Source of the DNA: JBFLYH01 sp964630235
GTDB taxonomy: Bacteria > Oederibacteriota > JAAXVQ01 > JAUVAV01
Assembly (NCBI GenBank): GCA_964630235.1
Contig: CAZVUO010000003.1
Coordinates: forward strand, 62,001-126,000
Length of the DNA stretch: 64,000 nt
Direction: 5' to 3'
In this document: piece by piece, positions 51,279 through 60,847 of the stretch
Layout of the letters: each line of letters starts with the position of its first letter
Position numbering within the stretch: the first letter of the stretch is position 1
The notes under the pieces: model-generated
The model's input: the letters and a program-made list of their open reading frames with translations, nothing else
What the model was told of the DNA's origin: nothing
The model's database searches: none
Position numbers and translations under genes: made by a program

Positions 51279-52350
51279 AATCTACGCCTCGGTCATCTGG
51301 GAACGCCTCAAACGCCTGGATTTTTTCTGGCTGCTGCACAAGGCCTACACCTACGTGTTCCTCAAGCTCGAACGCTGGCTCAAGACCGGCTATTCCCCGC
51401 CGCCCCTGGCCTGCGGCCTGGTGGTGACCGAGAACTGCAATCTCCGCTGCCCCATGTGCGTGCTGCCGCACCGCTACCAGGCCAACCCCAACAACCAGCC
51501 CGCCGCGGCCTGGAAGCAGGTGCTGGACCAGCTGCACGAGCTCGGCCTGGGCGGCATCGCCATCAGCGGCGGCGAACCCCTGATCCGGCCGGACGCCCTG
51601 GAACTCCTGCGCCACGCCAAAAGCCCGCGCAACACCGTGACCTTGAACAGCAACCTCATGCTGCTCACCGAAGCGGGCATCGCGGCCCTGCTGGAAGTGG
51701 ATTTCGACAATGTCAACGTGTCCATTGACAGCGGCCGGGAGGAGGTCAACGACCAGCTGCGGGGCGGCAGGGGCGTGCTGGCGCGCGTGCTGGACCGCAT
51801 CGGCGCCCTGGCCCGGGCGCGGGACGCCCGCGGGAAGAAATTCAGCATCACGGCGGTCACCACGCTCAGCGACCTGAACGTGGATGACCTGGATGCGCTG
51901 TTTGCGAAAGTCGCCCCTTCGGGCGCGGACCGGATCTGCTTCATTCCCCTGCACGACATCGCGGAGGGTAAAAGCTTCCTTGCCCGCTCGGAAAAAGTGA
52001 AGCCCGATCTGTACGAAACGCTGGTGGGGCTGTCGCGAAAATATAAACTGCCTTTGGAGAACAGCTCCCAGTATTTGCGGGGCTTTTACAATGTCATGAC
52101 CGGCGGGGTCATGCCCGAGCGTTGCAACGCGGGCTATACCCATCTGGTCATCGGGACGGACCTGAAGATCTACCGCTGCATCCCGTACATGAACACGGAC
52201 CGCTATTTGTTCCAGTGGAACCCGAGCCAGGCGACCCTGAAGGAATTATGGAACAGCCCCAAATGGCGGCAGGACCGGCTGGAAGCGCTGTCGTGCAAGG
52301 AATGCTTCTGGGACTGCCACGCCGAACTGACCTTCCTGGTGCCGATGTAA
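51268..52350 (+). CDS. Radical SAM protein with SPASM-like C-terminus
   Basis: 360 residues overlapping the SDR by 11 bp. A basic amphipathic N-terminus (FLKLERWLK) precedes the [4Fe-4S]-SAM motif CNLRCPMC (Cys57, Cys61, Cys64) and GGEPL (about 99-103). C-terminal cysteines in ERCNAGY, YRCIPYM and SCKECFWDCH form a SPASM/twitch-type auxiliary cluster site, as in MoaA-, PqqE- or AlbA-like enzymes and in HpnH-like lipid enzymes. It is the last gene of the TylF-SDR-radical SAM operon; a carbon-skeleton or sugar/lipid modification is inferred. No small precursor-peptide gene is seen nearby. Confidence 0.9.
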   Translation: MQRKIYASVIWERLKRLDFFWLLHKAYTYVFLKLERWLKTGYSPPPLACGLVVTENCNLRCPMCVLPHRYQANPNNQPAAAWKQVLDQLHELGLGGIAISGGEPLIRPDALELLRHAKSPRNTVTLNSNLMLLTEAGIAALLEVDFDNVNVSIDSGREEVNDQLRGGRGVLARVLDRIGALARARDARGKKFSITAVTTLSDLNVDDLDALFAKVAPSGADRICFIPLHDIAEGKSFLARSEKVKPDLYETLVGLSRKYKLPLENSSQYLRGFYNVMTGGVMPERCNAGYTHLVIGTDLKIYRCIPYMNTDRYLFQWNPSQATLKELWNSPKWRQDRLEALSCKECFWDCHAELTFLVPM

Positions 52351-52417
52351 ATCTCTCCGGTTGCCAAGGATCACCCTTCCAAGCTTTCCTAGGTTTCTCT
52401 CAATTCCTTTGGAGGCA

Positions 52418-52549
52418 GCAGGAGGAGTCCCCAAAAGCCGCCTCACCAGCCCAACCATTTAAAAATCTTTTGTTCGGGTCCGTAAGCTGTTCCGGAGCCG
52501 AACGTGGACTGTCGAGGGCCTTGAGGCGGGTGGCGGGGACTCCTCCTGC
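52418..52549. other. Long nested inverted repeat, candidate structured RNA or element
   Basis: Four nested complementary pairs share one axis: GCAGGAGGAGTCCCC (52418-52432) with 52535-52549; GCCTCA (52440-52445) with TGAGGC (52522-52527); GTTCGG (52472-52477) with CCGAAC (52498-52503); TCCG (52479-52482) with CGGA (52493-52496). The result is a 132-nt rod-like fold between the radical SAM gene and the phosphoesterase gene, with no T-tract. It contains no credible reading frame. Confidence 0.6.
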
Positions 52550-52603
52550 CCCCCCTATTACGAAATTGCTCTCCACCCGCAATGGCCGTATAATGGGAGT
52601 TCC

Positions 52604-53398
52604 ATGCGCCTCATCGCCCACTTGTCCGATCTGCACTTCGGCACGGAAGTGCCCGAGGTGGTCGAAGCCCTGGCCCAGGACCTGCTCCAGATCAAGCCCG
52701 ATCTGCTGCTGGTGTCCGGCGACCTGACCCAGCGCGCCCGCAAAAGCCAGTTCGCGCGGGCCGCCGAGTTCTTGAACCGCATCCCCGCGCCCAAGCTGGT
52801 CGTGCCGGGCAACCACGACGTGCCCCTGTTCAACCTCTACCGCCGCTTCATCAACCCGCTCGCGGCCTACCACTCCTATTTTCCCCAGGATGCCGAATCG
52901 GACTACAAGGACGAAGAAGTGCTGGTGCTGGGCCTGAACTCCGCGCGCCGGTTCCGCTGGCGCCGCGGCCAGCTTTCCGCGCAGCAGCTCTCGCAGATGC
53001 AGCGCTTTTTCTGCGGTCGGTGCGACCGCCGGTTCCGCATCTTCATGTCCCACCACCCCTTCATGCCCCATCCCCGGCATTTTCCCAAAGACCTGATCTA
53101 CCGCCGCAAAGCCGCCGTGGAAATACTGGCAGGATGCCACGTGGACCTGGTCCTGGTGGGACACACGCACCGCTTGTTCGTGGATAATCTGCAGGAATTC
53201 TACCCTTGGCTGGACCGGCCCATGGTCATGGCCCAGGCCGGGACCGCGATCTCGAGCCGCACTTTCAACCGGCCGCATTCGTACAACCTTATCCGGCTCA
53301 AGGCAAGGCGCTACTTGATCGAAACCAGGATTTTCCGGGCCGGCCGTTTCGCGCCGTCCCAGATCCATATTTTCCCGCGTCCCAGCCGTCCCCGCTGA
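52604..53398 (+). CDS. Calcineurin-like metallophosphoesterase
   Basis: 264 residues. Two-metal phosphoesterase motifs are in order: DLHFG (9-13), GDLTQRA (about 38-45), GNHD (about 66-69), HHPFM and GHTHRLF. The closest family type is the class III cyclic-nucleotide phosphodiesterase/Icc-like group; the substrate could be a cyclic nucleotide, nucleotide sugar or lipid-linked diphosphate. No signal peptide is seen. It is convergent with the P-type ATPase gene (21-bp gap) and probably transcribed alone. Confidence 0.9.
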   Translation: MRLIAHLSDLHFGTEVPEVVEALAQDLLQIKPDLLLVSGDLTQRARKSQFARAAEFLNRIPAPKLVVPGNHDVPLFNLYRRFINPLAAYHSYFPQDAESDYKDEEVLVLGLNSARRFRWRRGQLSAQQLSQMQRFFCGRCDRRFRIFMSHHPFMPHPRHFPKDLIYRRKAAVEILAGCHVDLVLVGHTHRLFVDNLQEFYPWLDRPMVMAQAGTAISSRTFNRPHSYNLIRLKARRYLIETRIFRAGRFAPSQIHIFPRPSRPR

Positions 53399-53419
53399 CA
53401 GCGCGCCGTACCGGATCGG

Positions 53420-56167
53420 CTACGCCGGACGCTTCCTGAAGCGCAGCCATTTTTCCAAGCCGACGACCAAATAGGCTCCCAGCGCGAACAGCACGATCCA
53501 GCCCCATTCCTTCAAGCCGATCGCTGCGGTAGAAAACGCCGTCTGCATGGGCGGCCAGTACGTGAACAGCAGCTGCAGGGTGATCATGACCCCTACTCCG
53601 GCCAGGAGCAGGGGGTTGGAAAACACCCCCACTTTGAACATGGACTTGTCCAGGGAACGGCAGTTGAAAAGATAGAACGTTTCCACCAGCACGAAAATGT
53701 TCACCGCGACCGTGCGAGCTTGATCGAGTTTGCCACCGTTCAGGATTTCAAGTTTGAACAATCCAAAAGCCCCCAGAAGCATTATGCCGCCGACCAGAAG
53801 GATCCGGAAGATCAGGGTCCGGGTCAGGATCGGCTGGTTGGGTTCGCGCGGCGGCCGGAGCATGAGGCCAGGTTCCTTGGGCTCGAAAGCCAGCATCAAT
53901 CCCAACAGCAGGGCCGTGGTCATGTTGATCCAAAGGATCTGCACGGGCAGGATCGGGAGCGCGGTCCCGAACAGAATGGCGGCCAGGATCACCAGGCCCT
54001 CGCCCAGGTTGGTGGGCAGGGTCCAGACGATGAACTTGGTCAGATTGTCGAAAACGCCACGGCCTTCTTCCACCGCCGCCTCGATGGTGGCGAAATTGTC
54101 GTCGGTGAGCACCATGTCCGCCGCTTCCTTGGCCACCTCGGTGCCGCCCAAGCCCATGGCCACGCCGATGTTGGCCTGCTTGAGGGCCGGCGCGTCGTTC
54201 ACGCCGTCGCCGGTCATGGCCACCACGTGTCCGAGGGACTGCAGGGCGTCCACCAGCTTCAGTTTTTGCTCGGGCGCGACCCGCGCGAAGACCGAGGTTT
54301 TGCGGGCGGCCTCCACCAGTTCCTTGTCCGTCATTCCTTCCAGTGCCTGGCCGGTCATGGCCAGGAGCGCGCCATCCGGGCCTTTGAGACCCAGCTGGCC
54401 GGCGATGGCCGCGGCCGTGGCCGCGTGGTCGCCGGTGATCATTTTGACCTGGATCCCCGCTTTATCGCAGGCGGCCACGGCCCGTATGGCCTCGGCGCGG
54501 GGCGGATCAATCATGGCCTGCAGGCCCAGAAAGGTCAGGTCCGAGGTAATATCGCCGCACGACATCTTTCCCGGCGTCTGGCCGTCTTCCGCGCATTCCA
54601 GCGTGCTGTGCAAATTTCCCACTTGCTTGCTGGCCATGGCGAGCACCCGCCAGCCGTTTTTCGCCATGGTTTCCACGGCTTCCATGACCTGCGCGCGGTC
54701 CAGTGTTTGCGGTTTGCCGTCCGGGCCCAGCATGGTCACCGAACGCTGCAGGATCTTTTCCACGGAGCCTTTCAGATAGACCGGATTGGGATGGTTGGGC
54801 CCGGTGTCGTGCAGGGTGGCCATATATTGCCGGTCCGACTCGAAGGGAATGGCGTCCAGGCGCGGCAGGCTGGCCCGCAGGGCGTCGGGATCGAGACCGG
54901 CCTTGCGCGCCGAGACCAGCAATGCGGCCTCCGTCGGGTCGCCCTGGACCTTCCAGGCGCCGTTCTCCTGCCGGAGCTTGGAATCATTGCAGAGCAGGCC
55001 GGCCAGCAGGCACTCCTTGAGCGCCGGATGCCGGGCCAGGTCCAGCACGCCGCCTTCGCCCTTGAGCGTCATCGCGCCCGCGGGCGCGTACCCGCCGCCG
55101 CTGACCTCGTACACCCGGCCCCCGGCCAGGATCTCCTGCACGGTCATCTGGTTCTCGGTCAGCGTGCCGGTCTTGTCCGAGCAGATCACCGTGGTGCTGC
55201 CCAAGGTCTCCACGGCCGGCAGTTTGCGGATGATGGCGCGGCGCTGCGCCATGCGGTTGACGCCGATGGCCAGCACGATCGTGACCGCGGCCGGCAGTCC
55301 TTCGGGAATGGCGCCCACCACCAGGGCCACCGCGGCCATGAACATGTCGAACACCGGCTGGTGCCGGAGCAGGCCCACGCCGAAGGTGAGCGCACCCAGC
55401 CCCAGGATGACCCAGAGCAGGGTGTGGCTGAACTTGGCGATCTTTTTCGTCAGCGGCGTCTGCAGGTTAGCCGCCGCGGCGATCATCCCCGAGATGCGCC
55501 CCGTTTCCGTGTTATCGCCGATGCTGACCACGAGGCCGTGCCCGCGCCCCGTGGCCACCAAGGTGCCGGAGTAGGCCATGTTGGCGCGATCCGCGAGCAC
55601 GGTCTCCTGCGGGAGCGGGGCCGGCGCCTTCTCCACGGGCAGGGACTCGCCGGTCAGGGGCGATTCGTCAATCCGCAGTTCGCGGGTCTTGAGCAGGCGC
55701 AGGTCGGCCGGGACCTTGTCGCCGGATTCCAGCCAGACCAGGTCGCCGGGGACCAGTTCCACGGAGGGGACCTTGATCTGCTCGCCATCGCGCGTGACCG
55801 TGGCGATGGTCGTCACCGAGCGGCGCAGGGATTCCAGGGACTGCTCGGCCTTGGCTTCCTGCAGATAGCCGACGATGGCGTTGATCAGCACCACGCCGAA
55901 GATGACGGAAAAATCTACCCACTCGGCCAGAAGCGCGGTGATCGCGGCCGAAGCGAGCAGGATGTAGAGCAGCGGGTTGTGGAACTGCAGCAGGAACCGT
56001 TTGAGCGGGCTCATGGTCTTCTGGGCCGTGATGGCATTGGGCCCAAAATGCTCCTGACGGTGCTTGACCTCGAACGAGGACAAGCCCTGGCCGGGAGAGG
56101 TCTTCAACAACTGGGCGATCTCCTCGGCCGGCAGGTGGTGCCAATGCTGGTTGAGTAAAGATTCCAT
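53420..56167 (-). CDS. P2-type cation-transporting ATPase (Ca2+/Na+-type)
   Basis: 915-residue inner-membrane pump. Visible are the N-terminal cation-ATPase domain (WHHLPAEEIAQLL), actuator LTGESLPVEK (171-180), ion-site helix 4 GAIPEGLPA (285-293), phosphorylation site DKTGT (331-335) and hinge TGDGVNDAPALKQANIGVAM. The C-terminal six-helix region with NILWINMTTALLLG-like stretch fits P2A/P2B enzymes. The ion is not certain: Ca2+ is commonest, Na+ and Mn2+ also occur in this group. GAAGGAGAG precedes the ATG. Monocistronic. Confidence 0.94.
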   Translation of the reverse strand: MESLLNQHWHHLPAEEIAQLLKTSPGQGLSSFEVKHRQEHFGPNAITAQKTMSPLKRFLLQFHNPLLYILLASAAITALLAEWVDFSVIFGVVLINAIVGYLQEAKAEQSLESLRRSVTTIATVTRDGEQIKVPSVELVPGDLVWLESGDKVPADLRLLKTRELRIDESPLTGESLPVEKAPAPLPQETVLADRANMAYSGTLVATGRGHGLVVSIGDNTETGRISGMIAAAANLQTPLTKKIAKFSHTLLWVILGLGALTFGVGLLRHQPVFDMFMAAVALVVGAIPEGLPAAVTIVLAIGVNRMAQRRAIIRKLPAVETLGSTTVICSDKTGTLTENQMTVQEILAGGRVYEVSGGGYAPAGAMTLKGEGGVLDLARHPALKECLLAGLLCNDSKLRQENGAWKVQGDPTEAALLVSARKAGLDPDALRASLPRLDAIPFESDRQYMATLHDTGPNHPNPVYLKGSVEKILQRSVTMLGPDGKPQTLDRAQVMEAVETMAKNGWRVLAMASKQVGNLHSTLECAEDGQTPGKMSCGDITSDLTFLGLQAMIDPPRAEAIRAVAACDKAGIQVKMITGDHAATAAAIAGQLGLKGPDGALLAMTGQALEGMTDKELVEAARKTSVFARVAPEQKLKLVDALQSLGHVVAMTGDGVNDAPALKQANIGVAMGLGGTEVAKEAADMVLTDDNFATIEAAVEEGRGVFDNLTKFIVWTLPTNLGEGLVILAAILFGTALPILPVQILWINMTTALLLGLMLAFEPKEPGLMLRPPREPNQPILTRTLIFRILLVGGIMLLGAFGLFKLEILNGGKLDQARTVAVNIFVLVETFYLFNCRSLDKSMFKVGVFSNPLLLAGVGVMITLQLLFTYWPPMQTAFSTAAIGLKEWGWIVLFALGAYLVVGLEKWLRFRKRPA

Positions 56168-56309
56168 GAGTTTCTCTCCTTCACGCGTGAGGTCTTACAG
56201 ATTTTAACTATAATCCAACTTAAGTCAATCTTTTCCGGTCCGAACCGGCCCATCCGCGCCTTGATTTTTTCCGTCCGGCCTGTCACTATACTGGACTGGG
56301 AGGTGGGTC

Positions 56310-56993
56310 ATGTCCGAATCCGCAAGAAGTCAATGGCAGCGCTGGATCTTCGTCTGCACCCTGGGCGAGGTGATCGGCTTAGTCTTTTTCGCCTGGCCGG
56401 TCTGGATCCTGATCCGGCGCCTGGAACCGGCCAGCAGTCTGACCATCCGTATGGTTGAAGTGTTCCTCATGATCCTGCTGGGCGTGACCGAAGGCTTGGT
56501 CCTGGGCTGGTTCCAGTGGCAGGCCCTGCGGCGCTGGCTGCCCGCGCTGAGACTGCAAGCCTGGCTGTGGGCCACGGTACTGGCCGCCAGTCTGGCCTGG
56601 CTGCTGGGCAGCCTGCCGACCCTGTCGTTCGCTTCGCGCCTGGTCAGCGAAAGCGGGCCGCCCTATGCGCTCTTGCTGCTCTGGAGCGGCCTGATCGGGC
56701 TGATCTTCGGAGGCATCTTCGGGATTATGCAGTGGCTGGAACTGAGGCACCACAGCACGCACGCGGGCTTGTGGATCCCCGCCAACGCGATCGGCTGGAG
56801 CCTGGGCTTGATGGTGATTTCGCTCGAAGCCGCCCTGCCCCTGGCGCGGATGTCGTTCTGGGAAACCGGAGCCTCCCTGCTGGCCGCCGGTCTGGCGGCC
56901 GGGGTGGTGATCGGTGGCGTGACAGGCTGGGGCTTGCTCACGGCGCTGCGGCCGGCTAACAGGGTGCTGAAAAACCCAAATATATTCCGCTAG
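56310..56993 (+). CDS. Hypothetical six-helix membrane protein
   Basis: 227 residues with about six hydrophobic helices and a GGGAGGTG ribosome site. Helix 1 begins WIFVCTLGEVIGLVFFAWPV. A Gly-x3-Gly-rich helix (LIFGGIFGIMQWLELRHH) follows in the middle. Charged residues are few. I recognise no family. It is divergent from the P-type ATPase (142-bp gap) and followed by a strong terminator, so it is a single-gene unit. Confidence 0.75.
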   Translation: MSESARSQWQRWIFVCTLGEVIGLVFFAWPVWILIRRLEPASSLTIRMVEVFLMILLGVTEGLVLGWFQWQALRRWLPALRLQAWLWATVLAASLAWLLGSLPTLSFASRLVSESGPPYALLLLWSGLIGLIFGGIFGIMQWLELRHHSTHAGLWIPANAIGWSLGLMVISLEAALPLARMSFWETGASLLAAGLAAGVVIGGVTGWGLLTALRPANRVLKNPNIFR

Positions 56994-57004
56994 CACCCTG
57001 TACT

Positions 57005-57086
57005 GGCCCTCCAGGATATTTAATGCTGGTAGGGCCAGCACCTGACGGTTACCCCATGAAAAATCTCTGATTTTTCATGGGGTTTT
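57005..57086 (+). terminator. Hairpin plus strong terminator after the membrane-protein gene
   Basis: GGCCCT...AGGGCC with inner CCAG/CTGG (57005-57036) is followed by a perfect 14-bp stem CCCCATGAAAAATC/GATTTTTCATGGGG (57052-57082) running into TTTTCT. Confidence 0.85.
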
Positions 57087-57101
57087 CTACGCGACGCGAT
57101 C

Positions 57102-57127
57102 GAAAAAGACCGCTCTGCGGGCTTTTT
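57102..57127 (-). terminator. Terminator of the RND/DUF2378-like operon
   Basis: The AAAAAG.CCGC/GCGG.CTTTTT stem has one bulge on each side and lies 11 bp past the stop of the minus-strand gene; symmetrical, so possibly bidirectional. Confidence 0.65.
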
Positions 57128-57137
57128 CATCAGCCTG

Positions 57138-57695
57138 CTACTCCCAGGTAAAGTGGATCAGCATGCGGTTCTGGCCCAGGCGCGGCGACTCCCGGACCTC
57201 GCCGCGGGGATTCTGCCAGCCCGCGATGCGCATGACCTCCTCCGCGTAATACGCCACGGACAGGTCATGGTACGGCGGCTGCGCGCGCAGATCGGTGACG
57301 ACGAGATCAATGCTGTTCTTGGTCTCGTTCTCGACGGACGCCTCGCCTTCGGAATACATTTTCTTCCAAACGACCGATGCGCGCCGCACGATGGTTTTCG
57401 GCGTGGTGACGGATAAAAAGAAACGGTAAATTCCCCGGAATTCCTTCTGCGCCTTGTAGCGCATGATCTCGCCGATCAGTTCCAGCTTCCCCTTGTCCAG
57501 CATCTTATCCGCCAGCACCATGAAGTTCATGATCGCGGACAGTCCGACCCAGGAGATCGGGAGCACGGTGCGTTCGAACAGCTCCTGCCGGTCCGCGGGC
57601 GCGAGCACCGCCTTGACCCGTTCCAGCTCTTCGCGGGAGTATTTCTCCTGGTAAAACTGCCATTGGATCAACCAGCCCGTGCCCGTGACTTTCAT
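57138..57695 (-). CDS. DUF2378/TIGR02265-like protein coupled to RND transporter
   Basis: 185 residues; AGGAGG ribosome site and an ATGA overlap with the upstream RND gene. The pattern KYSREELERVKAVLAPADRQ, then LPISWVGLSAIMNFMVLADK and WKKMYSEGEASVE resembles the TIGR02265 family of myxobacterial DUF2378 proteins, distantly related in layout to haem-NO-binding folds. Its Cys/His residues are too few for a sure cofactor site. Tight coupling to the pump suggests a sensor or auxiliary role. Family match is from memory only. Confidence 0.55.
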   Translation of the reverse strand: MKVTGTGWLIQWQFYQEKYSREELERVKAVLAPADRQELFERTVLPISWVGLSAIMNFMVLADKMLDKGKLELIGEIMRYKAQKEFRGIYRFFLSVTTPKTIVRRASVVWKKMYSEGEASVENETKNSIDLVVTDLRAQPPYHDLSVAYYAEEVMRIAGWQNPRGEVRESPRLGQNRMLIHFTWE

Positions 57696-60600
57696 CGCGC
57701 GTTCCTCCTGTCGGCCCGGCCGGCCCGGAAGGAAGTCGGCCGGGGTTCTGTTTTATTTCCCGTGCGGGCGGTCTTCCCGCCGCGAAACAGCGTCAAAGCC
57801 GCGGGCACCACCACCAGCGTGAGCAGGGTCGAGCTGATCACGCCGCCGATGATGACCCAGCCCATGCTGGTGCGCTGTTTGGATGCTTCGTTGAGCCCGA
57901 TGGCCACGGGCAGGGTGCCGGCCACCAGGGTCATGGAGGTCATGAGGATGGGCCGCAGGCGCCTGCGGCCGGCCGCGACCAGGGCCTCGGCCAGTTTCAT
58001 GCCTTTGGCCACCAGCTGGTCCGTATAGTCAATAAGCAGGATCGAATTTTTGGTGGCCACGCCCAGCAGCATGATGGTGGCGATAATGGAATAGATGTTA
58101 AGGGACTGGCGCCCGATCCACAGGGCCACGAGCGCGCCGCATACGGCCAGCGGCAGAGGCAGCAGCAGGCTGAGCGGCGTGATGAACGACTCGTAGAGGC
58201 TGGCCAGCACCAGGTAGATAAACAGTACGGCCAGGACCGTGGCCAGGGTCATGTTCTGGCTCATTTCCTCGAACTGTTCGCCCTGGCTGTCGTAGCTGTA
58301 GGTCACGCCGGGCGGCAGCAACCCTTTGTCCACCACTTCCCTCCGCACATAATCCATCAGCTCGCCCACGCCGTAATCCGGGTGGATGTCCGAGTTGATC
58401 TCGATCAAGCGCTGGCTGTTCTGCCGGCTGATGGTGGCCGGCCCCTGCTCCGGCTCCAGGCGGGCGACCTGGGACAGGTTCACCAACCGGTAGTTGAGGT
58501 TGGGGATCAGGGTCTCGCCGAAACGGCGCTGGAGATCGCGGTCCGCGTCCCGCAGGCGCACGCGGATGTCATATTCTTCGCCCGCGTCGCGGAATTTCGC
58601 CGGGGTCACGCCTTCGATCTGCGCCCGGACCTCGGCCCCGGCCATGACCGTGGACACGCCCAGGCGCTTGGTCTGGCGCTCGTCGTACACCAAGCGCATC
58701 TCCGGCTTGCCCGGCCGGTGGCTCCAGTCCGCTTCCACGAACCCGGGATGGCGCCTCACGGCCTCCAGCACCCGCCGCGCCGTTTCCTCCAGTTGCGCGC
58801 CGTCGCTGCCCATGAGGTTCAAGGCGAAAGGACGCTGGCCCCCGAACAGCTCGTCGTAATCATTCAGCTGGACCTGGACCGTATGCAAAGAGGCGAGATC
58901 CTGCCGGAGCCTGGCCTTAAAATCCTTGCTGGAGAGCTTGCGCTCCTGGCTGGGTTTGAGGCGGATGTAGATCGAAGCCCGGCTGGGATCGCCCTGGTCC
59001 CGGCCCGCCACCAGGAAGGTGTCCGCGACCTCCGGATGGCTGCGAACGCGTTCGTCCACGGCCAGGGATTCCCGCTCCATGGCCGCGAGGCTGGCGCCGG
59101 GCGCCATTTCCAGGCGCATCTGGAACTCGCCGGTGTCCGGCGTGGGCAGGAAGGTTTTCGGCAGCACGAACACCGTGGCGCTGCTGGCCGCGAACACCAG
59201 CAGGCTCCCGAGGATGACGAGCCAGGGATGCCGGATGGACCACGCCGCGAGGCGGCCGTATACTTCGGCCAGCCAGTTCTGGAATGCGCCAAATCCGTCC
59301 ACCGCCGGGCGGATCAGGCCGCTCCAGGCGCGCACCAGCCAGAAGCGGCTCTCGCCCCGGCCGGCGAATTTCGCGGACAGCATGGGCCCCATGGTCAGGG
59401 CGTCGAACAGGCTGATGAGCATGATGAAGCAGACGGTAAGCCCGAACTCGCGCAGGAACTTGCCGGTAATGCCGCCCACGAAGGCGATGGGGCCGAAGAC
59501 CGAAATGATGGCCAGGGTCGTGGCGATGACCGCGAGCAGGACCTCGTGCGTGCCGGTCACCGCGGCGCGCGCAGGCGGCTCACCCTGCTCGATGTGGCGG
59601 AAAATGTTCTCGCGCACCACGATGGCGTCGTCCACCAAAAGCCCCACGGCCAGGCTCATGGCGAGCAGGGTCAGCACGTTGACCGAAAAACCCGCGGCCG
59701 CGATCAGGATGAACGCCCCGATCAGGGAGTTGGGCAGGGCCACGCCCGTGATCAACGTGGAGCGCAGGTTGCCGAGGAAGAAAAAGACCACCAGCACGCA
59801 CAGCAGAATGCCGATGCCGATGGATTCGCTGACGTCCGCGATGCTGTCCCGGATGGGCCGGGCGCCGTCGCGGATCAGGACCAGCTCCACGCCGGGATGT
59901 TCGAGGGCCAGTTCCCGGTTCAGCTGGTCCATCCGCCGCCGGATGCCGTCGGACACGGCCACGGTGTTCGCGCCGCTTTGCCGGCTGACCTCGATCACCA
60001 CCGTGGGCCGGCCGTTCACATAGGCCCGGCTGGTCTCGTCCCGGTGCGCGTCCGCGACCCGTCCCACCTCGGACAACCGCACCGGAATGTCGTTCCCGAT
60101 AAACTTCACGATCACGCCGCGGATGCTCTCCAGGGTGGTGAATTCCCCGAGGGAGCGGAAGATCCACTCCCGGTCCGGGTCGCCCGCGTCCGGCCGTTTG
60201 CCGAGCGGGATGTTCTGGCCGGCCATGCCGATGGCGTGGGCGATCTGGCTCACCGAAAGTTCGTACGCTTCCAGTTTGTCCCGGTCGAGCTGGACCTGGA
60301 TCTCCCGGCGCGAGCCGCCGAAGAGAGCGACCTGGCTGACTTGGGGCACCTGCTCCAGGCTGGGCTTGATCTCGTTTTCGGCCAGAGTATACAGCTCATC
60401 GGTCGTGCCCGGGCCCTGGAGGGCCAGCGAGGCCACGGGAAAATCGGCGAAATCGTACCGCTGGACGATCGGATCCTCGATTTCCTTCGGCATCTGGGCG
60501 CGGGCGAGCGCCACTTTGTCGCGCATCTGCTGTTCCGCCTCGACCGGATCGGCTTCCAGCACGAACTCCGCGAAGAGCACCGAGACGCCCTCGCTGCTGA

Positions 60601-60847
60601 AGGAGAACACCCGCTTGACGCCGGCGATGGTGCGGACCTGCTCCTCGATGGGCTGGCTGACCAGGTTTTCCATCTCCTTGGGGCCCGCGCCCGGGTACAC
60701 GGTCAGCACCCGGATGAAGGGCATGGTCACCTCGGGGAAAAAGTTCACGGGGAGGCGGAAATAAAAGATCAGCCCCGTGGCCAGCATGAGGAGCACGAGG
60801 CAGGTGATGAAGACCGGGCGGCGGATGGCGATCTCGGCGATGCTCAT
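57692..60847 (-). CDS. Second RND efflux transporter, HAE1 family
   Basis: 1051 residues from ATG 60847, which has AAGGA 8 nt upstream (an ATG 14 codons earlier lacks one). RND features: SIAEIAIRRPVFITCLVLLM, GLLVDDAIVVRENIFRHIEQ with the proton-relay Asp pair, and LLGVATKNSILLIDYTDQLV. It diverges clearly from the pump at 42122. A TolC-type gene lies upstream across a 441-bp gap; no adaptor gene is present. The ATGA-coupled downstream gene is DUF2378-like. Substrate unknown. Confidence 0.94.
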   Translation of the reverse strand: MSIAEIAIRRPVFITCLVLLMLATGLIFYFRLPVNFFPEVTMPFIRVLTVYPGAGPKEMENLVSQPIEEQVRTIAGVKRVFSFSSEGVSVLFAEFVLEADPVEAEQQMRDKVALARAQMPKEIEDPIVQRYDFADFPVASLALQGPGTTDELYTLAENEIKPSLEQVPQVSQVALFGGSRREIQVQLDRDKLEAYELSVSQIAHAIGMAGQNIPLGKRPDAGDPDREWIFRSLGEFTTLESIRGVIVKFIGNDIPVRLSEVGRVADAHRDETSRAYVNGRPTVVIEVSRQSGANTVAVSDGIRRRMDQLNRELALEHPGVELVLIRDGARPIRDSIADVSESIGIGILLCVLVVFFFLGNLRSTLITGVALPNSLIGAFILIAAAGFSVNVLTLLAMSLAVGLLVDDAIVVRENIFRHIEQGEPPARAAVTGTHEVLLAVIATTLAIISVFGPIAFVGGITGKFLREFGLTVCFIMLISLFDALTMGPMLSAKFAGRGESRFWLVRAWSGLIRPAVDGFGAFQNWLAEVYGRLAAWSIRHPWLVILGSLLVFAASSATVFVLPKTFLPTPDTGEFQMRLEMAPGASLAAMERESLAVDERVRSHPEVADTFLVAGRDQGDPSRASIYIRLKPSQERKLSSKDFKARLRQDLASLHTVQVQLNDYDELFGGQRPFALNLMGSDGAQLEETARRVLEAVRRHPGFVEADWSHRPGKPEMRLVYDERQTKRLGVSTVMAGAEVRAQIEGVTPAKFRDAGEEYDIRVRLRDADRDLQRRFGETLIPNLNYRLVNLSQVARLEPEQGPATISRQNSQRLIEINSDIHPDYGVGELMDYVRREVVDKGLLPPGVTYSYDSQGEQFEEMSQNMTLATVLAVLFIYLVLASLYESFITPLSLLLPLPLAVCGALVALWIGRQSLNIYSIIATIMLLGVATKNSILLIDYTDQLVAKGMKLAEALVAAGRRRLRPILMTSMTLVAGTLPVAIGLNEASKQRTSMGWVIIGGVISSTLLTLVVVPAALTLFRGGKTARTGNKTEPRPTSFRAGRADRRNAR

